16,116 nt of DNA from contig CALACZ010000219.1 in assembly GCA_937890735.1 (NCBI GenBank), positions 1-16,116 of the forward strand, given 5' to 3'. Shown here one piece after another: positions 6,513 to 13,083 of the stretch. The notes beneath the pieces were generated by a model that worked only from the letters and a program-made list of their open reading frames with translations, did no database searches and was not told the origin of the DNA. Origin of the DNA: an uncultured Bacillota bacterium (GTDB lineage Bacteria > Bacillota > Clostridia > Oscillospirales > Oscillospiraceae). Position numbers and translations under genes: made by a program. Position 1 is the first letter of the stretch; each line of letters opens with the position of its first letter.

Positions 6513-7808
6513 TCAGTACATTTCCTTGAACACTTCTTCGCCGTTGGTCAGCTCAATGATGGCGGCGGACTTGATGGGGTTGTTGTACTCGTCGAAGGAG
6601 TAAGTGCCGGTCACGCCCTTGACGCCGTTCATGTTCTTGATGGCGTCGATGACGGCCTGCTTGTACTCTTCCGTGCCGGCCTCGAGACCTGCATCCTCAG
6701 CTGCCTGCAGACCGTAGGTCATGATCATGGCAGCGTCGTAAGCCAGAGGCGCGAACATATTCGGAACTTGCTCAACGCCGTAGGTCTCGCAGTAGTCCTT
6801 TTCGAACTGCGCAACATCCTCCGTGCCGGGAGCGTAGCCGGAGCAGTAGACGGTGCCTTCCAGATCCTCCGCAGAAGCGTAATCCTTCACAGAGCCGAAG
6901 CCGTCGCCGCCCATGAACATGGAGGTGCAGCCTGCCTGGCGGGCAGCGGTGATGGCAAGACCGGCCTCACCGTAGTAGATCGGGCAGAACACAACGTCGG
7001 GGTTCTTGCTGGCGATGTTGGTCATCTGCGCCTTGAAGTCCTTGTCGCCGGTGGCAAACGCCTCGGACGCGACAACTTCCAGACCCAGCTCTTCAGCCTT
7101 CTCCACGAATGCGTTCATCAGACCCTCGGAGTAGTCGCTGCCGGTCTCATAGAACACGGCGGCGGTCTTTGCGCCCAGAACGTTCACAGCGTAATCCGCC
7201 ATCTTTTCGCCCTGATAGGGGTCGATGAAGCAGGCGCGGAACACATTTGTGCGCACCTCGCTGTTGGGGTCGTCCGGGTCGATGACCGTAACGCCCGCAG
7301 CGGTCGCGGAGGCGGTGATCTGCGGCATATTGACCTCATACGTGGCGTCAGCCAGCGCGATGGTCGGACTGGTCAGAACCGAGCCGACAACAGCGGTAAT
7401 GCCCTTGTCCATGGCGAGGTTGAAGGCGTTGACAGCCTCCACGCCGTCGCCCTTGTCGTCATACTCCAGAAGATTGATCTGCTTGCCGTTGATGCCGCCC
7501 TTGGCGTTGAGCTGATCAAAGTAGAGCTTGACGGCGTTGCGGACGGGGATGCCGTACTGCGCATAGTCGCCGGTAGTGTTGCCGATGAACGCAACGTTGA
7601 TCGTGCCTTCGCTGGCAGCGGGAGCAGCGGTCTCACCGTCGGTGGAAGCGGCAGCATCGTCGCTGGAAGCGGTCTGTTCAGTCTGAGCAGCGTCAGAGCT
7701 GGTTGCGGCGGTAGCCTTGTCGCTGGAAGCGCAGCCTGCCATCATGGCAAAGAGCATGGCAACGACCAGCACAAAGGACAGCACCTTCATGGTTGTTTTC
7801 ATTTTCAT
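6513..7808 (-). CDS. livK: Branched-chain amino acid ABC transporter substrate-binding lipoprotein LivK
   Basis: A 431-residue periplasmic-binding-protein-like type I receptor (Peripla_BP_6 group) tethered outside the membrane. Residues 1-25 are a lipoprotein signal with lipobox M-A-G-C26. Residues 27-68 are a low-complexity Ala/Ser/Thr/Asp/Glu linker, and the binding domain starts at GTINVAFIGNTTGDYAQYG. GEKMADYAVN, KTAAVFYETGSDYSEG and a terminal GTYSFDEYNNP are typical of the family. Two starts are possible: ATG 7808, four bases after GAGG, or ATG 7802 with a better spacing. It delivers ligand to LivH-LivM; branched-chain amino acids are the default guess. Confidence 0.93.
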   Translation of the reverse strand: MKMKTTMKVLSFVLVVAMLFAMMAGCASSDKATAATSSDAAQTEQTASSDDAAASTDGETAAPAASEGTINVAFIGNTTGDYAQYGIPVRNAVKLYFDQLNAKGGINGKQINLLEYDDKGDGVEAVNAFNLAMDKGITAVVGSVLTSPTIALADATYEVNMPQITASATAAGVTVIDPDDPNSEVRTNVFRACFIDPYQGEKMADYAVNVLGAKTAAVFYETGSDYSEGLMNAFVEKAEELGLEVVASEAFATGDKDFKAQMTNIASKNPDVVFCPIYYGEAGLAITAARQAGCTSMFMGGDGFGSVKDYASAEDLEGTVYCSGYAPGTEDVAQFEKDYCETYGVEQVPNMFAPLAYDAAMIMTYGLQAAEDAGLEAGTEEYKQAVIDAIKNMNGVKGVTGTYSFDEYNNPIKSAAIIELTNGEEVFKEMY

Positions 7809-7832
7809 TTTACCTCACTTTGTATATTTTTC

Positions 7833-7847
7833 AAGCTGAATCTTCAG
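7833..7847 (-). promoter_or_regulatory. Small inverted repeat upstream of livK
   Basis: GCTGAA and TTCAGC flank two bases about 30 bases before the livK start. The stretch between the upstream terminator and livK is only 57 bases and contains TATACA (about 16 bases before the ribosome site) but no convincing -35 box. livK may therefore be served by a weak promoter with an operator here, or by readthrough of the 7866-7894 hairpin. Confidence 0.3.
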
Positions 7848-7865
7848 CGTGAAATCAAAAAATAT

Positions 7866-7894
7866 GGACGGCTTTGCGATCCGCAAAGCCGTCC
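7866..7894 (-). terminator. Intrinsic terminator upstream of livK
   Basis: A perfect 13-bp stem (GGACGGCTTTGCG at 7866-7878 with its complement at 7882-7894, three-base loop) is followed on the minus strand by ATATTTTTTG. It lies 13 bases after the stop codon of the small membrane-protein gene and 58 bases before livK. It ends the small gene, or acts as an attenuator if that transcript also supplies livK. Confidence 0.8.
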
Positions 7895-7906
7895 GTGCGG
7901 ACGTCT

Positions 7907-8209
7907 TTATGAAATACACGCCGGTTTCTTCGACGCATTTTTCATGCTTCCTGCAAAGTAAATTTTCTTCACTTGTTTCCCTGCCAGTACGTTCCATACC
8001 AGCAGGCTCATAATCATCAGAACGGCTACCAGAACCAGCCCGCGCAGCAGTACCATAATAAAAATGGATACCGCGATCGCAGCGGTATCCACAAGGCTCA
8101 GAATGCAGTTGTCAGCGGACGTCATGCGCGCAGCGGAAGCCGCCGGTGCACAGGTGCGTGCATCGGATGCAGCCGTATTCTGAGAAGCATAACGGAAACT
8201 GAACATCAT
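7907..8209 (-). CDS. Small membrane protein of unknown function
   Basis: A 100-residue protein I do not recognise. It starts MMFSFRYASQ, has a polar Ala/Ser/Thr-rich stretch with two cysteines (SDARTC, SADNC), then about 35 hydrophobic residues (near 43-77, with one Arg in the middle) that make one long or two short membrane helices, and a basic tail. The start at 8209 (or the adjacent ATG at 8206) is set by AAAGGAAG 5 bases upstream. Expression signals are strong: a perfect consensus promoter at 8237-8265 and a good terminator right after it. The gene upstream of livK may or may not be related to transport. Confidence 0.65.
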   Translation of the reverse strand: MMFSFRYASQNTAASDARTCAPAASAARMTSADNCILSLVDTAAIAVSIFIMVLLRGLVLVAVLMIMSLLVWNVLAGKQVKKIYFAGSMKNASKKPACIS

Positions 8210-8236
8210 GGCGACTTCCTTTCTGAATTTTTCATC

Positions 8237-8265
8237 ATTATAATTGGATAAAGCACATTTGTCAA
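8237..8265 (-). promoter_or_regulatory. Perfect-consensus promoter with operator-like repeat
   Basis: On the minus strand TTGACA (8260-8265), a 17-base spacer and TATAAT (8237-8242) match the sigma-A consensus exactly; the start codon is 28 bases beyond. A 9-bp inverted repeat ATTTGTCAA/TTGACAAAT (8257-8265 and 8276-8284, 10-base centre) covers the -35 box, as expected of a repressor site. A weaker second promoter TTGACT-17-TACAAA lies upstream at 8316-8344. Confidence 0.75.
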
Positions 8266-8400
8266 CGTTGAAATTTTGACAAATCCGTAAAAACGATGAG
8301 CTTCGTTTTGTGCAATTTGTACAGTGTTCGTCTGAAAAAGTCAAAAAGCGTCAATTTGCCCTCTGGGCGGAAACATCATGTGCGTTTTTCTGCACAAAAT

Positions 8401-8429
8401 TTGACTAATGCGCCATGCTTTGCTATAAT
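8401..8429 (+). promoter_or_regulatory. Promoter of the acyltransferase-like gene
   Basis: TTGACT (8401-8406) and TATAAT (8424-8429) are separated by 17 bases, one mismatch in twelve. Predicted start near 8436, about 30 bases before the ATG at 8468. It is divergent from the promoter of the small membrane-protein gene. Confidence 0.75.
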
Positions 8430-8467
8430 ACCCGTGTCAATTTCTGACGAAGGTGTGTGAAAAGAAT

Positions 8468-9343
8468 ATGGAAAAGAAGAAACGGCGCTGGGGCGACCGC
8501 AAGGACGGCCGCCTGCTGCGCGATCTGGACGGGATGCACTTCATCACGCCCCTCATCTACCCCAACCGCTGCGACAACGAAGCCTACATCGCGGAAACGA
8601 TCGACCTGACGAACCTCAATGCGTATCTCAAGCAGCGCAACGAGCGCGAGACGGAGTTCCCCTATACGATGTTCCACCTCATCGTCGCCGCCCTCATCAA
8701 GACCATCACGCTGCGTCCGAAGCTCAACCGCTTCATCGCCAACAAGAATTTCTACCAGCGCAACGAGGTCACGGCGTCCTTTGTGGTCAAAAAGCAGTTT
8801 TCCGACACGGCGGCGGAGGCGCTGGCGGTCATCCACGCAACGGACGAGAGCACGCTGGACACGCTCCATGAGCAGCTGCGCCACCAGATCCTCGACTGCA
8901 AGGACATGAAAAAGGTGGACAGCTCCACCGACAGCATGGACTTTTTTAACAAAATGCCGCGCTTCCTCGGCAAGTTCATCGTCTGGGTGCTCACGCGGCT
9001 GGACGTTCACGGCTGGGTGCCGTCCAGCCTCATTGAGACAGACCCCTACTACTGCTCAGTGGTGCTCTCCAACGTCGGCTCGATCAGGCTGCGCAGCGGC
9101 TACCATCACCTGACGAACTGGGGCACCTGCTCCCTCTTCTGCCTGATCGGCGAGCGGAAAATGACGCCGTTTTTTGCCGACGACGGTACGATCACCATGC
9201 GCCAGACGGTCGATTTGGGCATCACCATCGACGAACGCCTGGCGGACGGCTACTATTACGCCAAGTCCATCCGCCTGCTGCGAACGCTGCTGGAAAACCC
9301 GGAGCTGCTGGAGCGTCCTGCCGCGCAGGAGGTCGAATACTGA
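8468..9343 (+). CDS. CAT/E2-fold acyltransferase-like protein lacking the catalytic histidine
   Basis: A 291-residue cytoplasmic protein resembling the stand-alone chloramphenicol acetyltransferase/2-oxoacid dehydrogenase E2 catalytic fold. No lipoyl or subunit-binding domain is present. Fold signs are the N-terminal FITPLIYPNR...IAETIDLTNL, the mid-protein PYTMFHLIVAALIKTI, SVVLSNVGSI, and the C-terminal GITIDERLADGYYYAKSI. In active CAT/E2 proteins the last motif reads H-x-x-x-D-G; here the His position is E256 while D260-G261 remain, so standard acetyl transfer is doubtful. I recall related clostridial proteins with the same change, so it is probably a family trait. ATG 8468 is preferred; GTG 8453 is in frame but sits on the AAGGTG ribosome site. 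Confidence 0.7.
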   Translation: MEKKKRRWGDRKDGRLLRDLDGMHFITPLIYPNRCDNEAYIAETIDLTNLNAYLKQRNERETEFPYTMFHLIVAALIKTITLRPKLNRFIANKNFYQRNEVTASFVVKKQFSDTAAEALAVIHATDESTLDTLHEQLRHQILDCKDMKKVDSSTDSMDFFNKMPRFLGKFIVWVLTRLDVHGWVPSSLIETDPYYCSVVLSNVGSIRLRSGYHHLTNWGTCSLFCLIGERKMTPFFADDGTITMRQTVDLGITIDERLADGYYYAKSIRLLRTLLENPELLERPAAQEVEY

Positions 9344-9353
9344 GCTTCTGATT

Positions 9354-9395
9354 AAGCGCCAAGCGCCCGGGCAAATGCCCGGGCGCTTGGCGCTT
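9354..9395. terminator. Very strong hairpin between convergent genes
   Basis: A perfect 19-bp stem with an AAAT loop lies between the acyltransferase-like gene (ends 9343) and the SLH gene (ends 9411). Each arm holds two copies of AAGCGCC. Neither side has a run of T, so termination would rest on stem strength, or the hairpin may act in mRNA protection for both genes. Confidence 0.65.
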
Positions 9396-9410
9396 CCGCT
9401 TCTGCTCGTA

Positions 9411-11522
9411 TCAGCTTTCGACCGTCCAAGTTTCATCGATACTATTATTTTTAGCCACCACCAGCGAACCGGCGGCGATCAGCCCATTCTCGTCATACTG
9501 GGAGACTGCGATGCGCACCGTGCCTGTGACATAGTTATTTGTGGCGTTGGTGTAAACCGTCAGCGCTTTGGTGTCCTCATCGAATGTATAAGCCGGTCTG
9601 TCGCTGTCGGTTTTCTCGTTTCTGATCTTAACGCTCTCGATCTTGTCAAAAACATCTGCGGATTGATCACCCTCTGTAAAATCAACCTCCCAGCTTCCGC
9701 CCAGCGTGAAGGTGATGCCTTTCAAGTTTTCAATTTCAGTCTCTTCCTCGTCATAGGCTGTGAGCTGCGCCGTAAGCTGCGCCCTGATCTGCGTGGTGCC
9801 ATCCTCGATCTTGACCGCGTAGCTCCCGTCATCTCCCTTTTCAGGTGCGAGCACTCGAAGTTTTTTTACGTTATCTTCGGGGAGATCACCACGACCCGAT
9901 TGTGTTGTATCATCAACATATACCTGCGCGCTGCCCACGCCGAAGTATTTACAACCGGAAACTTTATCGTTATCGTTTTGATCGGGCTTGATGCGCATGG
10001 TTGCTTTTTCAATGCCCTCATTGGTAGCGCTGTCAAGCTTGATCGTGGCTGTTCTTCCAGTGCCGGGGTAGGTATGCCCCACCAGTACGGCGGCAGAGCT
10101 ACTACCCTTGCTGACGATGAGCGCGTTGCAGGCGCAGCTCTCAAATTTGACCGTATAGTCAAATCCATTTCCATCAGAGTTTGCCGAACCGTAATTGACA
10201 AACGCGCCCATGTTCCAGTTGCCTTCCATGTAGCCGGAGACCGTGACGTCTTCAAATTTGGTGTTCAGTCCTGCGATGGAGAATACAAGAGAGTTCCCAC
10301 TGCCGTTCATCATGGCGGTGAAGTTCTTCAGAACCGTCGTTTTCTCGGTCTCTTTGCCGTTGCCGACAGTCTGGAACAGGGAATCGCACAAGTTTGTGAG
10401 AATTACGCCGTTTCCGTCAAATTCTCCGTAAAGCTCCAGCTTGGAAACGGCGGCACAGTTGATTTCTGTAACACCATCCGCGACCTTGTAATAGGTGTAT
10501 TCCTCCGTATTCTTGATGCGGCTCAGATCGCGCTCATTTCGGATCAGAATCGGCGTTTCTTTCGATTCACCCGACCCGGCGCCGCAGAGGGTGCAGATGC
10601 CAGCTTCGAACGTATGTGTCTCGGGGGTAAGGGTGCTTCCGCAGCCGGCGCATCTGCCGGTGTGCGTGCCGTCGCCGTTGTCGGTGTATTCATAGTCATG
10701 CACATGGGCATGCCCCACGGACTTCGGGCGCTCCACGGTCTCGGGAACGATGTAGGTCGTGCCGGCGTCCACGCGCTTGCCGTTCACGCGCAGCGCCTGC
10801 GCGTCCGCGCCGGCGATCACGCTCGTGCCAGCCGGGGCGTTCTGGATGGTCACGTCCTCGGCAACGACCACGATGATGCCGTCAGCGTCTTCTGCGTCGA
10901 TCTTCTCGCCGTCTTCATCGGCATAGACGGCGATGGCGCGGTCGAGGATGGTGACGAACTGCGCGCGCGTGATGTCCGCCAGCGCGGCAAGGCGGCTGCC
11001 GCTCACGCCGCTCACGATGCCCGCGCGGATCAGCGCCGCAACGTAGCCGCGCGCCCATTCGGGAACGGACGCGGCGTCAGCGTAGCCATTCAGAACGGAC
11101 GTGCCAGCCGCTTCGATGCCCAGCGCACGCGCCAGCATGACCATCGCGCGGGCGCGGCTCATGGACTCGTTGGGGCGCACCGTGCCATCCGCGTAGCCGG
11201 TCAGGATACCGGCAGCCGCGCAGCGGTTGATGGCGTCGTAGTACCACGCATCGGCGAGGTTATCGCTGAAGCCCGCGTCATCGGCGGCGGGCAGTCTGAG
11301 CAGCTTCGCGAGGATCGTCGCCAGCTGCGCGCACGTCAGGTCGCTGTCGGGCGCAAACGCACCGCCGCTGCCCTGTACAACGCCCGCATCGCTCCAGCGC
11401 TCGATGGACGACTGCGCCCAGTGCCCGCTGGTATCGGCGTAGCGCGCCGCCAGAACCGACGACGGCAGCATCGCCGCGATCAGGCAGACCGCAAGCAATA
11501 AAGACAGGATTCTTCGTTTCAT
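9411..11522 (-). CDS. Secreted SLH-domain surface protein
   Basis: A 703-residue exported protein. Residues 1-26 form a signal peptide (KRR, hydrophobic core, VLA-A cleavage). Three SLH domains, which bind secondary wall polymer, lie at about 27-72, 85-131 and 146-196, each with the F/Y-x-D-x3-W...I...GI/V-G pattern; the third is weakest. An acidic linker follows, then a His/Cys cluster (H271, H273, H275, H287, C291, C294, H303, C310, C313) like the small CxxC modules found in gut Firmicute surface proteins. Residues 320-703 are Asn/Thr/Gly-rich with beta-helix-like and Ig-like stretches and no known catalytic motif. AGGAGG 7 bases before the ATG is an ideal ribosome site. Composition falls from G+C-rich in the SLH part to much lower past residue 316. 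Its leader contains a terminator and a 5-base repeat tract. Confidence 0.88.
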   Translation of the reverse strand: MKRRILSLLLAVCLIAAMLPSSVLAARYADTSGHWAQSSIERWSDAGVVQGSGGAFAPDSDLTCAQLATILAKLLRLPAADDAGFSDNLADAWYYDAINRCAAAGILTGYADGTVRPNESMSRARAMVMLARALGIEAAGTSVLNGYADAASVPEWARGYVAALIRAGIVSGVSGSRLAALADITRAQFVTILDRAIAVYADEDGEKIDAEDADGIIVVVAEDVTIQNAPAGTSVIAGADAQALRVNGKRVDAGTTYIVPETVERPKSVGHAHVHDYEYTDNGDGTHTGRCAGCGSTLTPETHTFEAGICTLCGAGSGESKETPILIRNERDLSRIKNTEEYTYYKVADGVTEINCAAVSKLELYGEFDGNGVILTNLCDSLFQTVGNGKETEKTTVLKNFTAMMNGSGNSLVFSIAGLNTKFEDVTVSGYMEGNWNMGAFVNYGSANSDGNGFDYTVKFESCACNALIVSKGSSSAAVLVGHTYPGTGRTATIKLDSATNEGIEKATMRIKPDQNDNDKVSGCKYFGVGSAQVYVDDTTQSGRGDLPEDNVKKLRVLAPEKGDDGSYAVKIEDGTTQIRAQLTAQLTAYDEEETEIENLKGITFTLGGSWEVDFTEGDQSADVFDKIESVKIRNEKTDSDRPAYTFDEDTKALTVYTNATNNYVTGTVRIAVSQYDENGLIAAGSLVVAKNNSIDETWTVES

Positions 11523-11546
11523 GGAAATACCTCCTAATTATATGTT

Positions 11547-11562
11547 CCGCAGCTTTCTGCGG
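11547..11562 (-). promoter_or_regulatory. Hairpin just upstream of the SLH gene ribosome site
   Basis: CCGCAG and CTGCGG enclose a four-base loop, ending 10-15 bases before AGGAGG. It could shape the 5' end of the SLH message. TATAAT at about 11538-11543 on the minus strand has no -35 box at a fitting distance and is too close to the ribosome site to be a normal -10. Confidence 0.35.
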
Positions 11563-11593
11563 CAGGATCACAAATGCCTTCGGCACAAAAAAA

Positions 11594-11625
11594 GCGTCTT
11601 TTACCGTCAAAACGGTAAAAGACGC
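11594..11625. terminator. Intrinsic terminator inside the SLH gene leader
   Basis: A perfect 13-bp stem (11594-11606 with 11613-11625) has a six-base loop. On the minus strand it is followed by seven T, and on the plus strand by CTG and seven T. It lies 72 bases before the SLH start codon and downstream of both candidate promoters. I find no convincing promoter between it and the gene, so SLH transcription appears to need readthrough. Confidence 0.85.
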
Positions 11626-11689
11626 CTGTTTTTTTCAAAAATAGCCCGATGCGAGCGCGTGCGGGCAGCAAAAATGGGCAGAGTAAACC

Positions 11690-11773
11690 TTACTCTGCTC
11701 TGCTCTGCTCTGCTCTGCTCTGCTCTGCTCTGCTCTGCTCTGCTCTGCTGTCAGTATATGGCGGCAAACGCAT
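11690..11773 (-). CDS. Possible leader peptide encoded by the repeat tract
   Basis: On the minus strand an ATG at 11773 opens MRLPPYTD and then reads the pentamer tract as (SRAEQ)3-SRAE before TAA at 11690-11692: 27 residues in this assembly. AGGGG lies 9 bases upstream. One extra unit would move the stop to TGA at 11635-11637, and one fewer to TGA at 11607-11609, in the terminator loop. It could be translated only from the upstream promoter (11820-11847), because the nearer one (11753-11782) starts downstream of the ATG. Translation is unproven. Confidence 0.25.
   Translation of the reverse strand: MRLPPYTDSRAEQSRAEQSRAEQSRAE
11693..11750. repeat. Pentanucleotide tandem repeat, 11 copies
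   Basis: Eleven perfect copies of CTCTG (CAGAG on the minus strand) run from 11693 to 11747, plus a partial CTG. Perfect short-unit tracts of this kind change copy number by slippage. The edge unit also belongs to a 9-bp hairpin (GCAGAGTAA at 11678-11686 with 11690-11698). The tract lies in the SLH gene leader, immediately after a promoter. Confidence 0.95.
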
Positions 11774-11782
11774 GGCTGTCAA
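11753..11782 (-). promoter_or_regulatory. Promoter candidate next to the repeat tract
   Basis: On the minus strand a consensus TTGACA (11777-11782) and TATACT (11753-11758) are separated by 18 bases. Transcription would begin within the first repeat units, so the tract would be the very 5' end of the message for the SLH gene. Confidence 0.5.
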
Positions 11783-11819
11783 CCCCTGCTTGTAAAATTT
11801 CTGTAAGCCTTCTGTGTAT

Positions 11820-11847
11820 AGTATACCAATTCTTCAAATAATTGCAA
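11820..11847 (-). promoter_or_regulatory. Upstream promoter candidate of the SLH leader
   Basis: TTGCAA (11842-11847), a 16-base spacer and TATACT (11820-11825) on the minus strand. A transcript would start near 11812 and include the leader frame at 11773, the repeat tract and the terminator. Confidence 0.4.
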
Positions 11848-11883
11848 GTATTTTTTATCCGCTGCATAGATTCCTGCCGCGCC

Positions 11884-12504
11884 TCAGGCGTGCGGTAAGC
11901 TCCAGTGGTACTTTGCCGCGAGCAGCCGCATTGTCAGGATCAGCACAAAGCCGACTGCCATCGCGCAGCCGCCGCCGAGCGCGTTCCAAAGAAAATACGT
12001 CGCCAGCGCGCCGATGAGCGAGGCGCAGGCGTAAAAGTGCTTCATAAAGATGTACGGGCGCTCGCCGGAGAGAAGGTCGCGCAGTACGCCGCCGCCCACG
12101 CCTGTGAGCACCGACACAAACAGCACCAGAAGAAGCCGATCCGCTCCCGCCAGCAGCGCGGTCTGCACGCCGTGCACCGTGAACATTCCAAGCCCGATGG
12201 AGTCCGCCAGCAGCATGAAAATTTCAAATCCCCGGTGATCATCCACGATTGCGCGGCGCAGACGCGGCAGAAACAGCAGCAGCGACACGCCGATCGCCGC
12301 CAGAATAAACTCCGGCGTCGAGAAGATCGCGGGCGGCGTGCTGCCAAGCGTCACATCGCGCAGAATGCCGCCGCCCACCGCGGTGACCGTGCCCATCATT
12401 GCCACGCCGAAAATGTCCATCCTCTTGCGGATGGCAAGCAGTGCGCCGGACGCGGCGAACGACACCGTGCCCAGCATCAGAAGGATTTGGTTGAACAGCT
12501 CCAT
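11884..12504 (-). CDS. TRIC/UPF0126-family membrane protein (YicG-like)
   Basis: A 206-residue membrane protein made of two tandem UPF0126/TRIC repeats, with about seven membrane helices. Each repeat carries the family motif: G44-G-G-I-L-R-D50 and G137-G-G-V-L-R-D143. Family members include prokaryotic TRIC-type cation channels and a glycine transporter of enterobacteria, so ion or small-solute passage is the likely role, not a proven one. The start at 12504 is two bases after the stop of the HD-domain gene with GGGGAAG as ribosome site, indicating coupling. No terminator is visible directly after it, so its transcript probably runs into the SLH leader. Confidence 0.85.
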   Translation of the reverse strand: MELFNQILLMLGTVSFAASGALLAIRKRMDIFGVAMMGTVTAVGGGILRDVTLGSTPPAIFSTPEFILAAIGVSLLLFLPRLRRAIVDDHRGFEIFMLLADSIGLGMFTVHGVQTALLAGADRLLLVLFVSVLTGVGGGVLRDLLSGERPYIFMKHFYACASLIGALATYFLWNALGGGCAMAVGFVLILTMRLLAAKYHWSLPHA

Positions 12505-12506
12505 CG

Positions 12507-13070
12507 TTACTTCCCCGCCGCGATCTTTTCTTCCGTGTCGCGCCGCATCGCCGCGCGCAGCGCGGTGAGGTACGGCGAAAACGCCGCTGCGTCCGCGCCG
12601 TAGTTCAGGTTCAGCGCATATTCCATCGGCAGCCACGTTGAGATCGGCGATTCGTTGTGCTGAATGACCGCCTCCAGCTTGTCCAGCGCCTTGTAGAGCT
12701 TCGCCTCCGGCGTTTCCAGCGCCGCCATCTCTTCATACAGCGCCCGCATCTCCGACGCATACGGCTCAGGAAGCTGCGCCACCCAGGAAAACAGCACATC
12801 CTCCTCGTGCTGCTCGTCCGCCTGTGTTTTGCGGAACGTCGGAATATCGCCCGTGAACGCCTCGCCGAGGTCGTGGATCAGGCACATCCGAATGACCTTG
12901 TCGATGTTCACCTCCGGGAACTCGTCGTGCACAAAATACGCCATCAGCGCAATGCGCCAGCTGTGCTCTGCAACGTCCTCCGTGCGCCCCTGTGAGGTCG
13001 TGCAGTGACGCGGCACGTCCTTCAGACGCTCGGCAATGTGCAGCGTTTCCAGCAGCTTCTGTACTTCCAT
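12507..13070 (-). CDS. HD-domain phosphohydrolase, YfbR/HDDC2 type
   Basis: A 187-residue cytoplasmic metal-dependent phosphohydrolase. The HD ligands are all present: H36 (VAEHSWR), H66-D67 (CLIHDLGEAFTGDI, with E70 and D75) and D130 (ALDKLEAVIQ). The EHSWR and HDLGEAFTGDI patterns match the HDDC2/YfbR group, whose studied members are 5'-deoxynucleotidases acting on dNMPs. That activity is inferred from family. ATG 13070 is preceded by AAGGAG 8 bases upstream; this site overlaps the TAA of radA, which ends 13 bases before. It is therefore part of the cwlD-radA-HD-TRIC cluster. Confidence 0.85.
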   Translation of the reverse strand: MEVQKLLETLHIAERLKDVPRHCTTSQGRTEDVAEHSWRIALMAYFVHDEFPEVNIDKVIRMCLIHDLGEAFTGDIPTFRKTQADEQHEEDVLFSWVAQLPEPYASEMRALYEEMAALETPEAKLYKALDKLEAVIQHNESPISTWLPMEYALNLNYGADAAAFSPYLTALRAAMRRDTEEKIAAGK

Positions 13071-13083
13071 GGTATGTATCTCC

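Noticed and set aside
8299..8304. TTGACA at 8276-8281 on the plus strand as a promoter for the acyltransferase-like gene
   Set aside because: No -10 box at 16-18 bases; the sequence is the second arm of the inverted repeat, and 8401-8429 is a far better promoter.
11538..11543. TATAAT on the minus strand just upstream of the SLH gene as a -10 box
   Set aside because: No -35 box at a proper distance, and transcription would begin within the ribosome site.
11521..11841. Plus-strand open frame reading the repeat as LLCSA repeats
   Set aside because: It starts inside the SLH start region, crosses the terminator stem and has no ribosome site or promoter; the reading is a by-product of the 15-base period of the repeat.
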